Origin: Streptomyces sp. DG1A-41
GTDB taxonomy: Bacteria; Actinomycetota; Actinomycetes; Streptomycetales; Streptomycetaceae
Assembly (NCBI RefSeq): GCF_037055355.1
Contig: NZ_CP146350.1
Location: forward strand, 2,441,001 to 2,505,000
Length of the DNA: 64,000 nucleotides
Direction: 5' to 3'
Shown: piece by piece, positions 16,132 to 25,051 of the stretch
How positions within the stretch are numbered: the stretch's first letter is position 1
Layout of the letters: the number at the start of each line of letters is the position of its first letter
The notes under the pieces: generated by a model
Databases searched by the model: none
Told to the model about the DNA's origin: nothing
The model's input: the letters and a program-made list of their open reading frames with translations, nothing else
Translations under genes and position numbers: made by a program

Positions 16132-16767
16132 CTAGGACCGCTGAGCTGCGGAACTGACGGGTCGTAGGCCTTCGAGGAGGGTGTCGACGACCTGGGCGGC
16201 GAGGTCGTCGGGGAGGTCGGCGTCCGGGCGCAGGACGGAGCGGACGAGCACGGGGCCGATGAACATGTCGCTCAGAAGTTCGATGTCGACGTCCGTGCGC
16301 AGTTCGCCGTTCTCCTGCCCCCGGCGCAGGATCTCCAGGCCGAGCCGGCGGCGCGGTGCGAGGACGGTGGCCTCGTACGCCGCCCAGATTTTCGGGCTGC
16401 TCTTCATCTGGGCGTGCACGTTGGTCAGGATCGCCGACGAGCGCTTGGCCAGGCCGCGTCGGCGCGCCTGTTCCAGCAGGACCACGAGGTCGTCGCGCAT
16501 GGAAGTGCCGGGGAGCGGGGGGCCGGGGGGTTCGACGGCGCGCAGGACGTCGGCGAAGAGTTCCTCCTTGCCGCTCCAGCGGCGGTAGATGGTGGCCTTG
16601 CCGACGCCGGCGGTCCGGGCGACGCGCTCGATGGAAAGCTCCGCGAGGGGCACGCCGTCCTCCAGGAGCCTCATCACCCCCTCGACGATGGCGCGTTCGA
16701 CGGCCTCGCTTCTGGGGCGGCCCCTCGGGGGGCCGTCTGGCCGGGGATGCCGTTCGGCGAGGCTCAC
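16132..16767 (-). CDS. TetR-family repressor paired with the adjacent MFS exporter
   Basis: The 211-residue protein has an N-terminal helix-turn-helix (VMRLLEDGVPLAELSIERVA, then RTAGVGKATIYRRWSGKEEL) and a larger C-terminal ligand domain. It starts at a GTG with AAAGGA upstream. It lies 47 bp downstream of the MFS gene on the same strand, so the two probably form an operon. The palindrome at 18437-18455 upstream of the exporter is its most likely operator, giving drug-induced derepression of both genes. Confidence 0.88.
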   Translation of the reverse strand: MSLAERHPRPDGPPRGRPRSEAVERAIVEGVMRLLEDGVPLAELSIERVARTAGVGKATIYRRWSGKEELFADVLRAVEPPGPPLPGTSMRDDLVVLLEQARRRGLAKRSSAILTNVHAQMKSSPKIWAAYEATVLAPRRRLGLEILRRGQENGELRTDVDIELLSDMFIGPVLVRSVLRPDADLPDDLAAQVVDTLLEGLRPVSSAAQRS

Positions 16768-16814
16768 GTCGCTCTGTCCTTTCCTGGGCGGGATGGGATG
16801 ATTCTCGCGCAGGA

Positions 16815-18413
16815 CTACGACCGCGCGTCCGACAGTTCCCTCTCCTCCTCCGGCCGGGGCTCCGGCTGCCTGCCGGGCAGGAACAGCGCCACGACGACCG
16901 CGCCGATCAGTGCGACGCCCGCTCCCCACAGGGCGGTGACGTGCATCGCGTGCAGGAACGCGTCGTAGGCCGGGGTGACCAGGGCCTTGCCCTGCGGGCC
17001 CAGCTTCGCGGCGACGCCGAGGGTGGCCTCGATGGACTCGCCCGCGGTGTGCCGGACGGCCGGCGGCAGCGAGCCGAGCTTGTCCTCGACGCCCGTGCGG
17101 TACGCCGTGGACAGCACCGAGCCGAGAACGGCGATGCCGAGGGCGCCGCCGACCTGCCGGAAGGTGTTGCTGAGGGCGGAGGCCGAGCCGGCCTTCTCGC
17201 GGGGCAGCGCCTGCATGACGACGACGCTGACCGGCGTCATGATGTGCGCCATGCCGGTGCCCATCAGGAAGAAGATCACTTCCAGGATCCAGATGGGCGT
17301 GCCGGCGTCCAGCGTGGCGAAGGCGGCCAGCATCGCGGCGATGACCAGCATTCCGGCGGTCGTGGTGGCCTTGTTGCCGAAGCGGTCGACCAGCAGCCGG
17401 GCGCGCGGCGCGAAGATCATCTGGGCGGCGGCCAGCGGCAGCATCAGCAGACCGGTCTGGAGCGGCGAGTAGCCGCGCACGCTCTGCGTGTAGAAGACCG
17501 AGAAGAAGGTCACGCCCATCAGCGCGAAGAAGACCAGCGCGATGGCGGCGACGGCGGCCGAGAAGACCTTGTTCTGGAAGTACGTGACGTCGATGGACGG
17601 GTGGTCGGTGCGCTTCTCGAACACGACGAAGGCGACGAGCACGGCGAGCCCCGCGCCGATCGTCGACAGCACGGTGGCGTCGGTGAAGTCGGCGAGCTGG
17701 CCGCCCTTGATGATGCCGTAGACGAGCAGCACCAGACCGATGACCGACAGCACGACGCCGACCGGGTCGAGGCGACCGGGCTGCGGGTCGCGGGAGTCGG
17801 GCACCAGCCAGAGCATCAGCGCGAGCGCGAGCAGCACGATCGGCACGTTGACGAGGAAGACCGAGCCCCACCAGAAGTGGTCGAGGAGCACGCCGCCGGT
17901 GATCGGGCCGATGGCGATGGCGAGGCCGACGCCACCCGCCCAGATGCCGATGGCCTTCGGCTGCTCCTCGCGCTCGAAGACGTTCATGAGGACGGCGAGG
18001 GTGGCCGGCATGACGAACGCGGCGCCCAGGCCCATCACGGCGCGGAAGGCGATCAGCTCCCCCGGCGAGCCGGAGAAGGCGGCGAGCGCGGAGCCGGCGC
18101 CGAACACGGCCAGACCGCCGAGCAGTACCTTCTTGCGGCCCAGCCGGTCGCCGAGCAGACCGGCGCTGAACAGCAGGCCCGCGAAGACGAGGGTGTAGGC
18201 GTTGATCGCCCACTCCAGCTCGCCCTGCGTGGCCCCGAGGCCCGTCGGGGCGGGGGTGGAGATCGTCTTGATGGCGACGTTCAGGATCGAGTTGTCGAGG
18301 ACGACGATCAGCAGGCTGAGCATCAGCACGCCGAGGATCGCCCAGCGGCGCCGGTGCACCGCTTCCGGTATGCGAGGGCCGGTGGGGGCGACGCGGTCGG
18401 CAGGAGGAGACAT
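16815..18413 (-). CDS. MFS drug exporter, DHA2/EmrB-QacA type (14 TM)
   Basis: The 532-residue protein has about fourteen hydrophobic segments. Signatures include [18 protein letters not shown] in helix 1, [20 protein letters not shown] (motif A), [20 protein letters not shown] (motif B) and [20 protein letters not shown] (motif C). Family members expel dyes, antiseptics and antibiotics using the proton gradient. The start codon is 24 bp downstream of a 19-bp palindrome, and a TetR gene follows, so control by that repressor is very likely. Confidence 0.92.
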   Translation of the reverse strand: MSPPADRVAPTGPRIPEAVHRRRWAILGVLMLSLLIVVLDNSILNVAIKTISTPAPTGLGATQGELEWAINAYTLVFAGLLFSAGLLGDRLGRKKVLLGGLAVFGAGSALAAFSGSPGELIAFRAVMGLGAAFVMPATLAVLMNVFEREEQPKAIGIWAGGVGLAIAIGPITGGVLLDHFWWGSVFLVNVPIVLLALALMLWLVPDSRDPQPGRLDPVGVVLSVIGLVLLVYGIIKGGQLADFTDATVLSTIGAGLAVLVAFVVFEKRTDHPSIDVTYFQNKVFSAAVAAIALVFFALMGVTFFSVFYTQSVRGYSPLQTGLLMLPLAAAQMIFAPRARLLVDRFGNKATTTAGMLVIAAMLAAFATLDAGTPIWILEVIFFLMGTGMAHIMTPVSVVVMQALPREKAGSASALSNTFRQVGGALGIAVLGSVLSTAYRTGVEDKLGSLPPAVRHTAGESIEATLGVAAKLGPQGKALVTPAYDAFLHAMHVTALWGAGVALIGAVVVALFLPGRQPEPRPEEERELSDARS

Positions 18414-18436
18414 GCGCCGAGCGTAGAGGCATTTCG

Positions 18437-18455
18437 ATACGAGACCGTCTCGTAT
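18437..18455. promoter_or_regulatory. TetR-type operator ATACGAGAC-C-GTCTCGTAT
   Basis: This perfect 9-1-9 palindrome lies 24 bp upstream of the MFS exporter start, and a further TTCG on both sides extends the symmetry with one base offset. Length and symmetry fit TetR/QacR-type operators. It is probably bound by the repressor encoded at 16132-16767. Confidence 0.8.
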
Positions 18456-18613
18456 TCGAAGACTTTTACCGAGCCCTTACGTGCGCTGTGTTTCACGGCA
18501 CCGGCTGGAACTCACGGGGGCTCCCCTAGCCCTCGATGACACGAGGTGCCACCATGGACGTGGTCCGGGGACGCCGTCAGGGCGCCTCGAGATGACGTGT
18601 GAGGAGCCGTGCA

Positions 18614-19489
18614 ATGACGCAGCTTCCGGCTGCCCAGAGTGCTCAGAAGAAGTCCTCCGACAGCGGCAAGACGCTGTACGGGGGCAAGGGCACCCGCCGC
18701 ATCACCGTGCGGGACATCGCCGCCGCCAAGGAGCGCGGCGAGAAGTGGCCCATGCTCACCGCCTACGACGCCATGACCGCGTCCGTCTTCGACGAGGCCG
18801 GGATTCCGGTCATGCTCGTCGGCGACTCGGCGGGCAACTGCCACCTCGGGTACGAGTCGACCGTGCCCGTCACCCTCGACGAGATGACCATGCTGTCGGC
18901 GGCGGTCGTACGGGGCACCTCGCGCGCCCTGATCGTCGGCGACCTGCCCTTCGGCTCCTACCAGGAGGGCCCGGTGCAGGCGCTGCGCTCGGCGACCCGG
19001 CTGGTGAAGGAGGCGGGCGTACAGGCCGTGAAGCTGGAGGGGGGCGAGCGGTCGCACGAGCAGATCCGGCTGCTCGTCGAGTCCGGCATCCCGGTCATGG
19101 CGCACATCGGCCTGACCCCGCAGTCCGTCAACTCGATGGGCTATCGCGTGCAGGGGCGGGGCGAGGAGGCGGCCCAGCAGTTGCTGCGGGACGCGAAGGC
19201 CGTGCAGGACGCGGGTGCGTTCGCCGTGGTGCTGGAGCTGGTTCCGGCGGAGCTGGCGGCCGAGGTGACGCGGGTGCTGCACATCCCGACCGTCGGCATC
19301 GGGGCCGGCCCGGAGACCGACGCGCAGGTGCTGGTCTGGACCGACATGCTGGGGCTGACCGGTGGGCGCGTCCCGAAGTTCGTGAAGCAGTACGCGAATC
19401 TGCGTGAGGTCATGGGGAACGCGGCGAAGGCGTTCGCCGAGGATGTCGTGGGCGGAACGTTCCCACAGGAGGAGCACTCCGTCCACTAG
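18614..19489 (+). CDS. panB: 3-methyl-2-oxobutanoate hydroxymethyltransferase
   Basis: The 291-residue enzyme makes ketopantoate from 2-oxoisovalerate and methylene-tetrahydrofolate, the first step of pantothenate synthesis. Conserved segments are MLTAYDAMTASVFDEAGIPV, VGDSAGNCHLGYEST, LPFGSYQ, AVKLEGG, MAHIGLTPQSVNSMGYRVQG and VPTVGIGAGPETDAQVLVW-type sequence (here IPTVGIGAGP). The ATG at 18614 has GAGGAG seven bases upstream and is preferred to a start at 18599. It is followed by a strong hairpin, so it is probably a single-gene unit. Confidence 0.95.
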   Translation: MTQLPAAQSAQKKSSDSGKTLYGGKGTRRITVRDIAAAKERGEKWPMLTAYDAMTASVFDEAGIPVMLVGDSAGNCHLGYESTVPVTLDEMTMLSAAVVRGTSRALIVGDLPFGSYQEGPVQALRSATRLVKEAGVQAVKLEGGERSHEQIRLLVESGIPVMAHIGLTPQSVNSMGYRVQGRGEEAAQQLLRDAKAVQDAGAFAVVLELVPAELAAEVTRVLHIPTVGIGAGPETDAQVLVWTDMLGLTGGRVPKFVKQYANLREVMGNAAKAFAEDVVGGTFPQEEHSVH

Positions 19490-19507
19490 AGCCATAGCGG
19501 TACCACG

Positions 19508-19543
19508 GACAGCCCGTCGATCATCCCCCGTCGACGGGCTGTC
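19508..19543 (+). terminator. 13-bp perfect hairpin after panB
   Basis: GACAGCCCGTCGA (19508-19520) and TCGACGGGCTGTC (19531-19543) pair exactly across a 10-nt loop, 18 bp after the panB stop. Likely terminator. Confidence 0.8.
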
Positions 19544-19569
19544 CCCTTGCCGGGACCACCGACCAGGGC

Positions 19570-19618
19570 TGTCGGTGGTCTGTCGGTGATTTGTCGGTGG
19601 GCCCTGACACCGTCAGGG
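19570..19618 (+). promoter_or_regulatory. Three helically phased TGTCGGTG repeats plus a palindrome over the RBS of the ABC exporter
   Basis: TGTCGGTG begins at 19570, 19581 and 19592, exactly 11 bp apart. Directly after it CCCTGAC-ACC-GTCAGGG (19602-19618) forms a perfect dyad that includes the ribosome-binding sequence CAGGG and ends two bases before the ATG. The phased repeats look like a cooperative activator or repressor site; the dyad could also mask the ribosome site in RNA. Confidence 0.6.
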
Positions 19619-19620
19619 AC

Positions 19621-20640
19621 ATGACGCGAATCGACAAGAACACCGGCGGCGCCGCTGTGACCGTGCGGGGGCTGGTGAAGCACTACGGCGAGACCAAGGC
19701 GCTGGACGGGGTCGACCTGGATGTGCGGGAGGGCACCGTCATGGGGGTGCTCGGGCCGAACGGGGCCGGGAAGACGACCCTCGTACGGATCCTGTCCACA
19801 CTGCTCGCTCCCGACACGGGCCAGGCCACCGTCGCCGGCTACGACGTCGTACGGCAGCCCCGGCAGCTGCGGCGGGTGATCGGGCTCACGGGGCAGTACG
19901 CCTCCGTGGACGAGAAGCTCTCGGGCTGGGAGAACCTGTACATGATCGGGCGGCTGCTCGACCTGCCCCGCAAGGACGCCCGCGGCCGGGCCGACGAGTT
20001 GCTGGAGCGCTTTTCGCTGACCGAGGCGGCCAAGCGGCCGGCGGCGACGTACTCCGGGGGCATGCGGCGGCGGCTGGACCTGGCCGCGTCGATGATCGGA
20101 CGGCCGGCCGTGCTCTTCCTGGACGAGCCGACCACCGGGCTCGACCCGCGCACCCGCAACGAGGTGTGGGACGAGGTGAAGCGCATGGTCGGTGACGGGG
20201 TCACCGTGCTGCTCACCACCCAGTACATGGAGGAGGCCGAACAACTCGCCTCCGAGCTGACGGTCGTCGACCGCGGCCAGGTCATCGCGGGCGGTGCCAT
20301 CGAGGAGCTGAAGGCGAAGGTCGGCGGCCGGGCGCTGCGGATCCGCCCGGCTGATCCGACGCATCTGCGGCCCCTCGCCGCCGCGTTGGACGAGCTGGGG
20401 ATCACCGGGCTCGCCACCACGACCGTGGACACCGACCGGGGTGACGTCCTCGTGCCGATCCTCAGCGACGAGCAGCTGACCGCTGTCGTCGGCGCGGTCA
20501 CCTCTCGCGGCATCACCGTCTCCTCCATCACCACCGAACTGCCCAGCCTGGACGAGGTGTTCCTGTCCCTCACCGGCCACCGCGCCAGTGCCCCGCAGGA
20601 CGCCGTACCCGCCGAAGACCTTCAGGAGGCCGCCGTATGA
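19621..20640 (+). CDS. ABC exporter ATPase, daunorubicin-resistance DrrA type
   Basis: The 339-residue ATPase has Walker A GPNGAGKTT, Q-loop GLTGQYASVDEKLSGWENLY, signature YSGGMRRRLDLA, Walker B LFLDEPTTGLDPRTR and switch region TTQYMEEAEQLA. The C-terminal extension with GITVSSITTELPSLDEVFL is typical of DrrA-like exporters of antibiotics or lipids. The ATG at 19621 follows CAGGGAC; a start at 19591 would lie in the repeat region. Its stop overlaps the permease start by four bases, so both are coupled. Confidence 0.92.
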   Translation: MTRIDKNTGGAAVTVRGLVKHYGETKALDGVDLDVREGTVMGVLGPNGAGKTTLVRILSTLLAPDTGQATVAGYDVVRQPRQLRRVIGLTGQYASVDEKLSGWENLYMIGRLLDLPRKDARGRADELLERFSLTEAAKRPAATYSGGMRRRLDLAASMIGRPAVLFLDEPTTGLDPRTRNEVWDEVKRMVGDGVTVLLTTQYMEEAEQLASELTVVDRGQVIAGGAIEELKAKVGGRALRIRPADPTHLRPLAAALDELGITGLATTTVDTDRGDVLVPILSDEQLTAVVGAVTSRGITVSSITTELPSLDEVFLSLTGHRASAPQDAVPAEDLQEAAV

Positions 20641-21452
20641 GCGCCGTCACCCTCAACGACGCCGGGACGGACGCCCGTATCCCGCTGCGCGGCCACCTGC
20701 GCCACACCGGGGCCCTGATCCGCCGCAACCTGCTGTGGATCCGCAAGGACCCGGAGTCGATGGCCGACGCACTGCTGATGCCGGTCATCTTCACCCTGCT
20801 GTTCGTGTTCGTCTTCGGCGGCTCGATCGGGCAGGCGCTGGGCGGCGGGCAGGACCAGTACGTGCAGTACGTGATCCCGGGCATGATCGCGATGATGAGC
20901 ATGACGCTGTCCCAGGGCGTCGGCACCGGCTTCAGCCAGGACTTCAACTCCGGTGTCATGGACCGCTTCCGGTCCCTGCCGATCGGGCGCGGTTCGGTGC
21001 TGTTCGCGAAGATCTCGGTGGAGCTGCTGCGGATGCTGTTCGCGACCGCCGTGCTGATGATCGTGGCCGTCGCGGTCGGGTTCGAGATCACGAACTGGCC
21101 GGGGCTGTTCGCGACCGTGGCCCTGTCCACGGCGTTCGCCTCATCGATCATGTGGGTGTTCCTCACCCTGGGCGTGATCCTGAAGAACGCGCAGTCCGTG
21201 CAGGCGATGGGCTTCCTGGTGCTGTTCCCGCTCCAGTTCGGCTCGTCGATCTTCGCGCCGACGACGTCGATGCCGGGCTGGCTGCGGGCGTTCACCGACT
21301 ACAACCCGCTGTCGACGCTGGCGGACGCCGCGCGCGGTCTGATGGTGGGCGGGCCGGTCGCGCACGACCTGTGGGTGACGCTCGGCTGGTCGGTGGCGAT
21401 CACCGCGGTGATGGCGCCCGTCGCGATCCACAAGTTCCGCACGAAGAGCTGA
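20637..21452 (+). CDS. ABC-2 type permease, DrrB-like
   Basis: The 271-residue membrane protein has six hydrophobic helices. DrrB-like signatures include RRNLLWIRKDPESMADALLM and PVIFTLLFVFVFGGSIGQAL, then YVQYVIPGMIAMMSMTLSQG and MDRFRSLPIGRGSVL. The start overlaps the ATPase stop (ATGA). Together they form a two-gene exporter; substrate unknown. Phased repeats upstream of the ATPase suggest dedicated control. Confidence 0.92.
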   Translation: MSAVTLNDAGTDARIPLRGHLRHTGALIRRNLLWIRKDPESMADALLMPVIFTLLFVFVFGGSIGQALGGGQDQYVQYVIPGMIAMMSMTLSQGVGTGFSQDFNSGVMDRFRSLPIGRGSVLFAKISVELLRMLFATAVLMIVAVAVGFEITNWPGLFATVALSTAFASSIMWVFLTLGVILKNAQSVQAMGFLVLFPLQFGSSIFAPTTSMPGWLRAFTDYNPLSTLADAARGLMVGGPVAHDLWVTLGWSVAITAVMAPVAIHKFRTKS

Positions 21453-21472
21453 CCGGGCAGAACGGGTCGGCG

Positions 21473-24400
21473 TCAGAGCAGGGCGGTGGCCTCCTCGGGG
21501 GAGAGGCCGCCGCCCTCCGCGTACGCGGACTCGTACGCCGGGTCGCCGAGCACCGCCCGCGCGCGCCGCTCCGCCTGCTCGCGTGCCTCGCGCTCCTGCC
21601 GCGCGGCGACGTGCCCGGACGGCAGCAGGGCGTCGGCGGCGCCGAGGCAGCGGGCCGCGTCCCGGGCCCGCTGCCCGCCGTCGAGGCCGGCCAGGGACCC
21701 GGCGGCGATGGTCAGGTACACCGCGCGCATATGGGGTGCGATGGCCGCCGAGAGCGGGTCGGCGGCCCGCTCCAGTGCCCTGCGGATCAGGTCCAGGCAC
21801 GCCTCGTGGCGCCCCTCCATGGCGTCCAGCCAGGCCTCCGCGCCGAGGATGAACGCGTCGAAGACGATGAAGTGGGCGATACGGAAGTCCCCGCGCAGCC
21901 GCCGCAGTTGCTCGCGCGCCTCGGGGATGCGGCCCGTCATGCCGAGCCAGCCGGCCAGGAAGAGGCGGGCGGCCGGCATGGCCTCGCTGTGCGAGTCCTC
22001 GCGCTGTGCGATCACCTCGCGCAGCAGCCGCTCGCCGCGCTCGCCCTCGCCCGCCTCCAGCAGCGCGCTGCCCAGCCGGGCGGCGAGGACGGCCGCCTGG
22101 GCGCGGGCGCCCAGGCGTTCGGCGTGCGCGATGGCCGCCTCGAAGTCGGCGGCGGCCAGGGCGTAGTCGCCCTTGCGTTCATGGGCCTCGGCGCGCGCCG
22201 AGAGGGCCTCGGCGGTGCCCCAGGCGTCCCCGAGGCTCCGGTAGATCTCCAGCGACTCGTCGGCGTCACGGGCGGCGTCGCCCGCCCAGTCGGTGCGGTT
22301 GGCCAGGAAGTTGGCCCGCATCTGGAGACCGGAAGCCAGCTCCCATGCGAAGCCGGGGGTCTCCCGGCAGGTGCGGATGGACGCGTCGATGATGACGCGC
22401 AGCCGGTCCATGTCGCCGGTCAGCATCACGGCGAAGAACCAGAGCAGGCCGGGAAGCCGGCAGTTCTGGGGCAGGCCGGGCTGGTAGGTCCGCGAGATGG
22501 TCCGCAGCTTCTGCTGGGAGCGCGGGTTCTGCCAGGCGTCCAGTTCGGTGTCCATACAGGCGAGATGGGCCAGGTGGACACCGCGCCGGGCCTCCCACAG
22601 GACCTCCCCGGTCATCGGGGGCGGGGCGTCGGTGCAGCGCTGCCACACCGGGGCGGCGGGGCGGACGGGCTCGGTGAAGGGGTCGGGGCCCAGCGCCATG
22701 ACCTCGCGGCACCAGTTGCGGGCCTCGATGCGCAGGTCGCGCATCTGCCAGTACCAGACGAGGGACAGTGTCAGGCACAGCGCCTCCTGCTCGTCGCGCA
22801 GGGCGACGGCGTGCCGCAGGGCGGTGCGCAGGTTCTCGTACTCCCGCTCCAGCCTGCGGATCGCGGCGAGCTGGCCCGGGCCGCGCAGCAACGGGTCGGT
22901 GGTGCGGGCGAGTTCACGGAAGTACGTCAGGTGGGCGCGCTCGGCGTCGGCGCGCTGCCCGGACTCGTCCAGCCGTTCGGCGGCGTACTCGGCGACGGTC
23001 TCCAGCAGCCGGTAGCGCATCTCGCCGTCGCCCGACTCGCCGGGCGGTGTGGCCACGACCAGGGAGCGGTCGACGAGCGAGCCGAGTGCCTCCAGGGCGA
23101 CCGGCCCGCAGACGGCTTCGGCGGCGGGCAGGTCGCAGCCGCCCGCGAACACCGACAGCCGCCGCAGGACGTCCCGTTCGTCCTCGTCGAGCAGGTCCCA
23201 GGACCAGTCGACGACGGCTCTGAGGGTCTGCTGGCGGGGCAGGACGGTACGGCTGCCGGAGGTGAGGAGACGGAAGCGGTCGTCGAGCCGGTCGGCGATC
23301 TGGCGTGGTGTCAGCATCCGCAGCCGGGCGGCGGCAAGTTCGATGGCCAGCGGCAGACCGTCGAGGCGCCTGCAGATCTCCGCGCACGCCTCGGGGTCGT
23401 CCTCGATCCGGAAGCCGGGCCGGGCCGCCGCGCCCCGGTCGGCGAGCAGCCGCAGCGCGACCGGCTCCGGCAGCGGCTCCACGGGCCGCAGCAACTCCCC
23501 GGGCACGCCGAGGGGTTCGCGGCTGGTGGCGAGGACGGTCAGGCCGGGGCAGCGCTCCAGCAGTTCCTCGGCGAGCCGGGCGGCGGCGTCGGCGACGTGC
23601 TCGCAGTTGTCGAGGATCAGCAGCATGCGGGGCCTGGAGCAGTGCTCGGCGAGCCGCTCGACGGGGTCGTCGAGCCGGTCGGGGACGGCGGCCCGGATGC
23701 CCTCGGCGCCGGCGCCGTACAGCACGGTCTCGCGGGCGCCGACGGCGGTGAGCACGGCCTCCGGTACGGCGGCGGGGTCGTCGACCGGGGCGAGCTCGGC
23801 CAGCCAGACGCCGCCCGGCATGGCGTGCCGTAAGGTCTCGGCGGCCTCCTGCGACAGCCGTGTCTTCCCGGCCCCGCCGGGTCCGAGCAGTGTCACCAGC
23901 CGGGCGGTGGTGAGGTCGGCCCGGATGGTCTCGATGTCGCTCTCGCGGCCGATGAAGGAGGTGAGCCGGGCGCGCAGGTTGCCGACGCCCGAGGCGTCCG
24001 CGGCGGGCGCCGACACCGGGCTGTCGTCGCCCGGTTTCAGCAACTCCGCGTGCAGGGAGCGCAGTTCCGGCCCCGGGTCGGCCCCGAGCCGGTCGGCGAG
24101 CAGCCGCCGCACGTCCTCGTAGGCGTCCAGCGCCTCAGCCGTGCGGCCGGCGTCGCGCAGGGCGCGCAGGCGCAGGGTCTGGAGGGGCTCGTCCAGGGGG
24201 TGGCTGTCGCACAGGGCGGTCAGTTCCGGCAGGGACTGCTCGGCCTGGCCGAGGGCGAGGGCGGCGCTGTGGCGGGCGCGCAGCACGTCCAGGCGGCGGG
24301 TGTCCCTGCGGGCCGCCTCGGCGGCGCGGTCGGGGAGGTCGGCGAGGGCCGGTCCGCGCCACACGGCGAGGGCGTCGTCCAGGACCACGGCCGCCTTGGC

Positions 24401-24757
24401 GGGGTCGCCGTCGGCCAGGGCCCGCAGCCCCTCACCGGCCAGCCGCTCGAAGCGGTGCAGGTCGACATCGTCGGGCGCGGCCGTGAGCCGGTACCCGCCC
24501 TCGGCGGAGGCGACCGCGTCCGCCCCGAGCGCCCGCCGCAACCGCCCGATCAGCGCCTGGAGCGCCCCCGGGGCGTCGGCGGGCGGATCACCGCCCCACA
24601 CCTCGTCGACGAGCAGCCCAACGGGCACGGTACGGCCGGCCCGCAGGGCCAGCACGGTCAGCAGCGCACGCAGCCGCGCCCCGCCCACCGGAACGACCGT
24701 GCCGTCGGTGCGGAGCGCCTGCGTGGTGCCGAGGATGCGGTAGCGCACGGGATCCAT
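21473..24757 (-). CDS. Large SARP/AfsR-like transcriptional regulator
   Basis: The 1094-residue protein has an N-terminal OmpR-type winged helix (about 1-95, RYRILGTTQALRTDG to ALIGRLRRALG), a BTAD helical domain (about 100-250, VDLHRFERLAGEGLRALADG onward) and an NB-ARC/STAND ATPase core. The core shows Walker A GPGGAGKTRLSQEAA near 290, Walker B MLLILDNCEHVADAA near 380 and VLATSREPLGVPGE. The C-terminal 450 residues are helical TPR-like repeats. Such proteins activate secondary metabolism or central pathways in Streptomyces after nucleotide-dependent assembly. No adjacent biosynthetic cluster is visible; the convergent ABC exporter is 20 bp away. Confidence 0.93.
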   Translation of the reverse strand: MDPVRYRILGTTQALRTDGTVVPVGGARLRALLTVLALRAGRTVPVGLLVDEVWGGDPPADAPGALQALIGRLRRALGADAVASAEGGYRLTAAPDDVDLHRFERLAGEGLRALADGDPAKAAVVLDDALAVWRGPALADLPDRAAEAARRDTRRLDVLRARHSAALALGQAEQSLPELTALCDSHPLDEPLQTLRLRALRDAGRTAEALDAYEDVRRLLADRLGADPGPELRSLHAELLKPGDDSPVSAPAADASGVGNLRARLTSFIGRESDIETIRADLTTARLVTLLGPGGAGKTRLSQEAAETLRHAMPGGVWLAELAPVDDPAAVPEAVLTAVGARETVLYGAGAEGIRAAVPDRLDDPVERLAEHCSRPRMLLILDNCEHVADAAARLAEELLERCPGLTVLATSREPLGVPGELLRPVEPLPEPVALRLLADRGAAARPGFRIEDDPEACAEICRRLDGLPLAIELAAARLRMLTPRQIADRLDDRFRLLTSGSRTVLPRQQTLRAVVDWSWDLLDEDERDVLRRLSVFAGGCDLPAAEAVCGPVALEALGSLVDRSLVVATPPGESGDGEMRYRLLETVAEYAAERLDESGQRADAERAHLTYFRELARTTDPLLRGPGQLAAIRRLEREYENLRTALRHAVALRDEQEALCLTLSLVWYWQMRDLRIEARNWCREVMALGPDPFTEPVRPAAPVWQRCTDAPPPMTGEVLWEARRGVHLAHLACMDTELDAWQNPRSQQKLRTISRTYQPGLPQNCRLPGLLWFFAVMLTGDMDRLRVIIDASIRTCRETPGFAWELASGLQMRANFLANRTDWAGDAARDADESLEIYRSLGDAWGTAEALSARAEAHERKGDYALAAADFEAAIAHAERLGARAQAAVLAARLGSALLEAGEGERGERLLREVIAQREDSHSEAMPAARLFLAGWLGMTGRIPEAREQLRRLRGDFRIAHFIVFDAFILGAEAWLDAMEGRHEACLDLIRRALERAADPLSAAIAPHMRAVYLTIAAGSLAGLDGGQRARDAARCLGAADALLPSGHVAARQEREAREQAERRARAVLGDPAYESAYAEGGGLSPEEATALL

Positions 24758-24917
24758 TGTCTCCGGTGGTACGAGGGCGGGTCACGGCGTTCGGCAGCGC
24801 GGCGGGCGCCGGGGCCGGTGTGTGGCCGCGAATGGCCATGGGTGCCGGGTCACGAGGCCCGGTGACCGGTCACGCCGCCGGGAGCCGGGAGGAGGGGGCG
24901 ATGGCGACGGCCGACCG

Positions 24918-25013
24918 GAAACCACCGGGCAGGTCACGGCAACCGCAGACGACAGCCAGCCCGAAACCACGCCGAAACCACCGGGCAGGCCGCGACAGCC
25001 GCAGACGACAGCC
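24918..25013. repeat. Imperfect 56-bp tandem duplication
   Basis: The block beginning GAAACCACCGGGCAGG at 24918 recurs at 24974, each followed by a near-identical segment ending CCGCAGACGACAGCC. It lies in the 294-bp gap between the start of the SARP gene and the end of the DUF6578-like gene. I see no convincing gene in this gap. It may be a regulator array or a simple duplication. Confidence 0.6.
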
Positions 25014-25051
25014 GACACGGCCTTCCGCCCTGCGGTCCGGCGGGCCGGTGC

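Noticed and set aside
16356..18539. 727-codon open frame opposite the MFS and TetR genes
   Set aside because: Antisense shadow; the minus-strand genes have full family motifs.
20588..23833. 1081-codon open frame opposite the SARP gene and across the ABC permease
   Set aside because: A shadow frame of two well-supported genes; no domain and biased composition.
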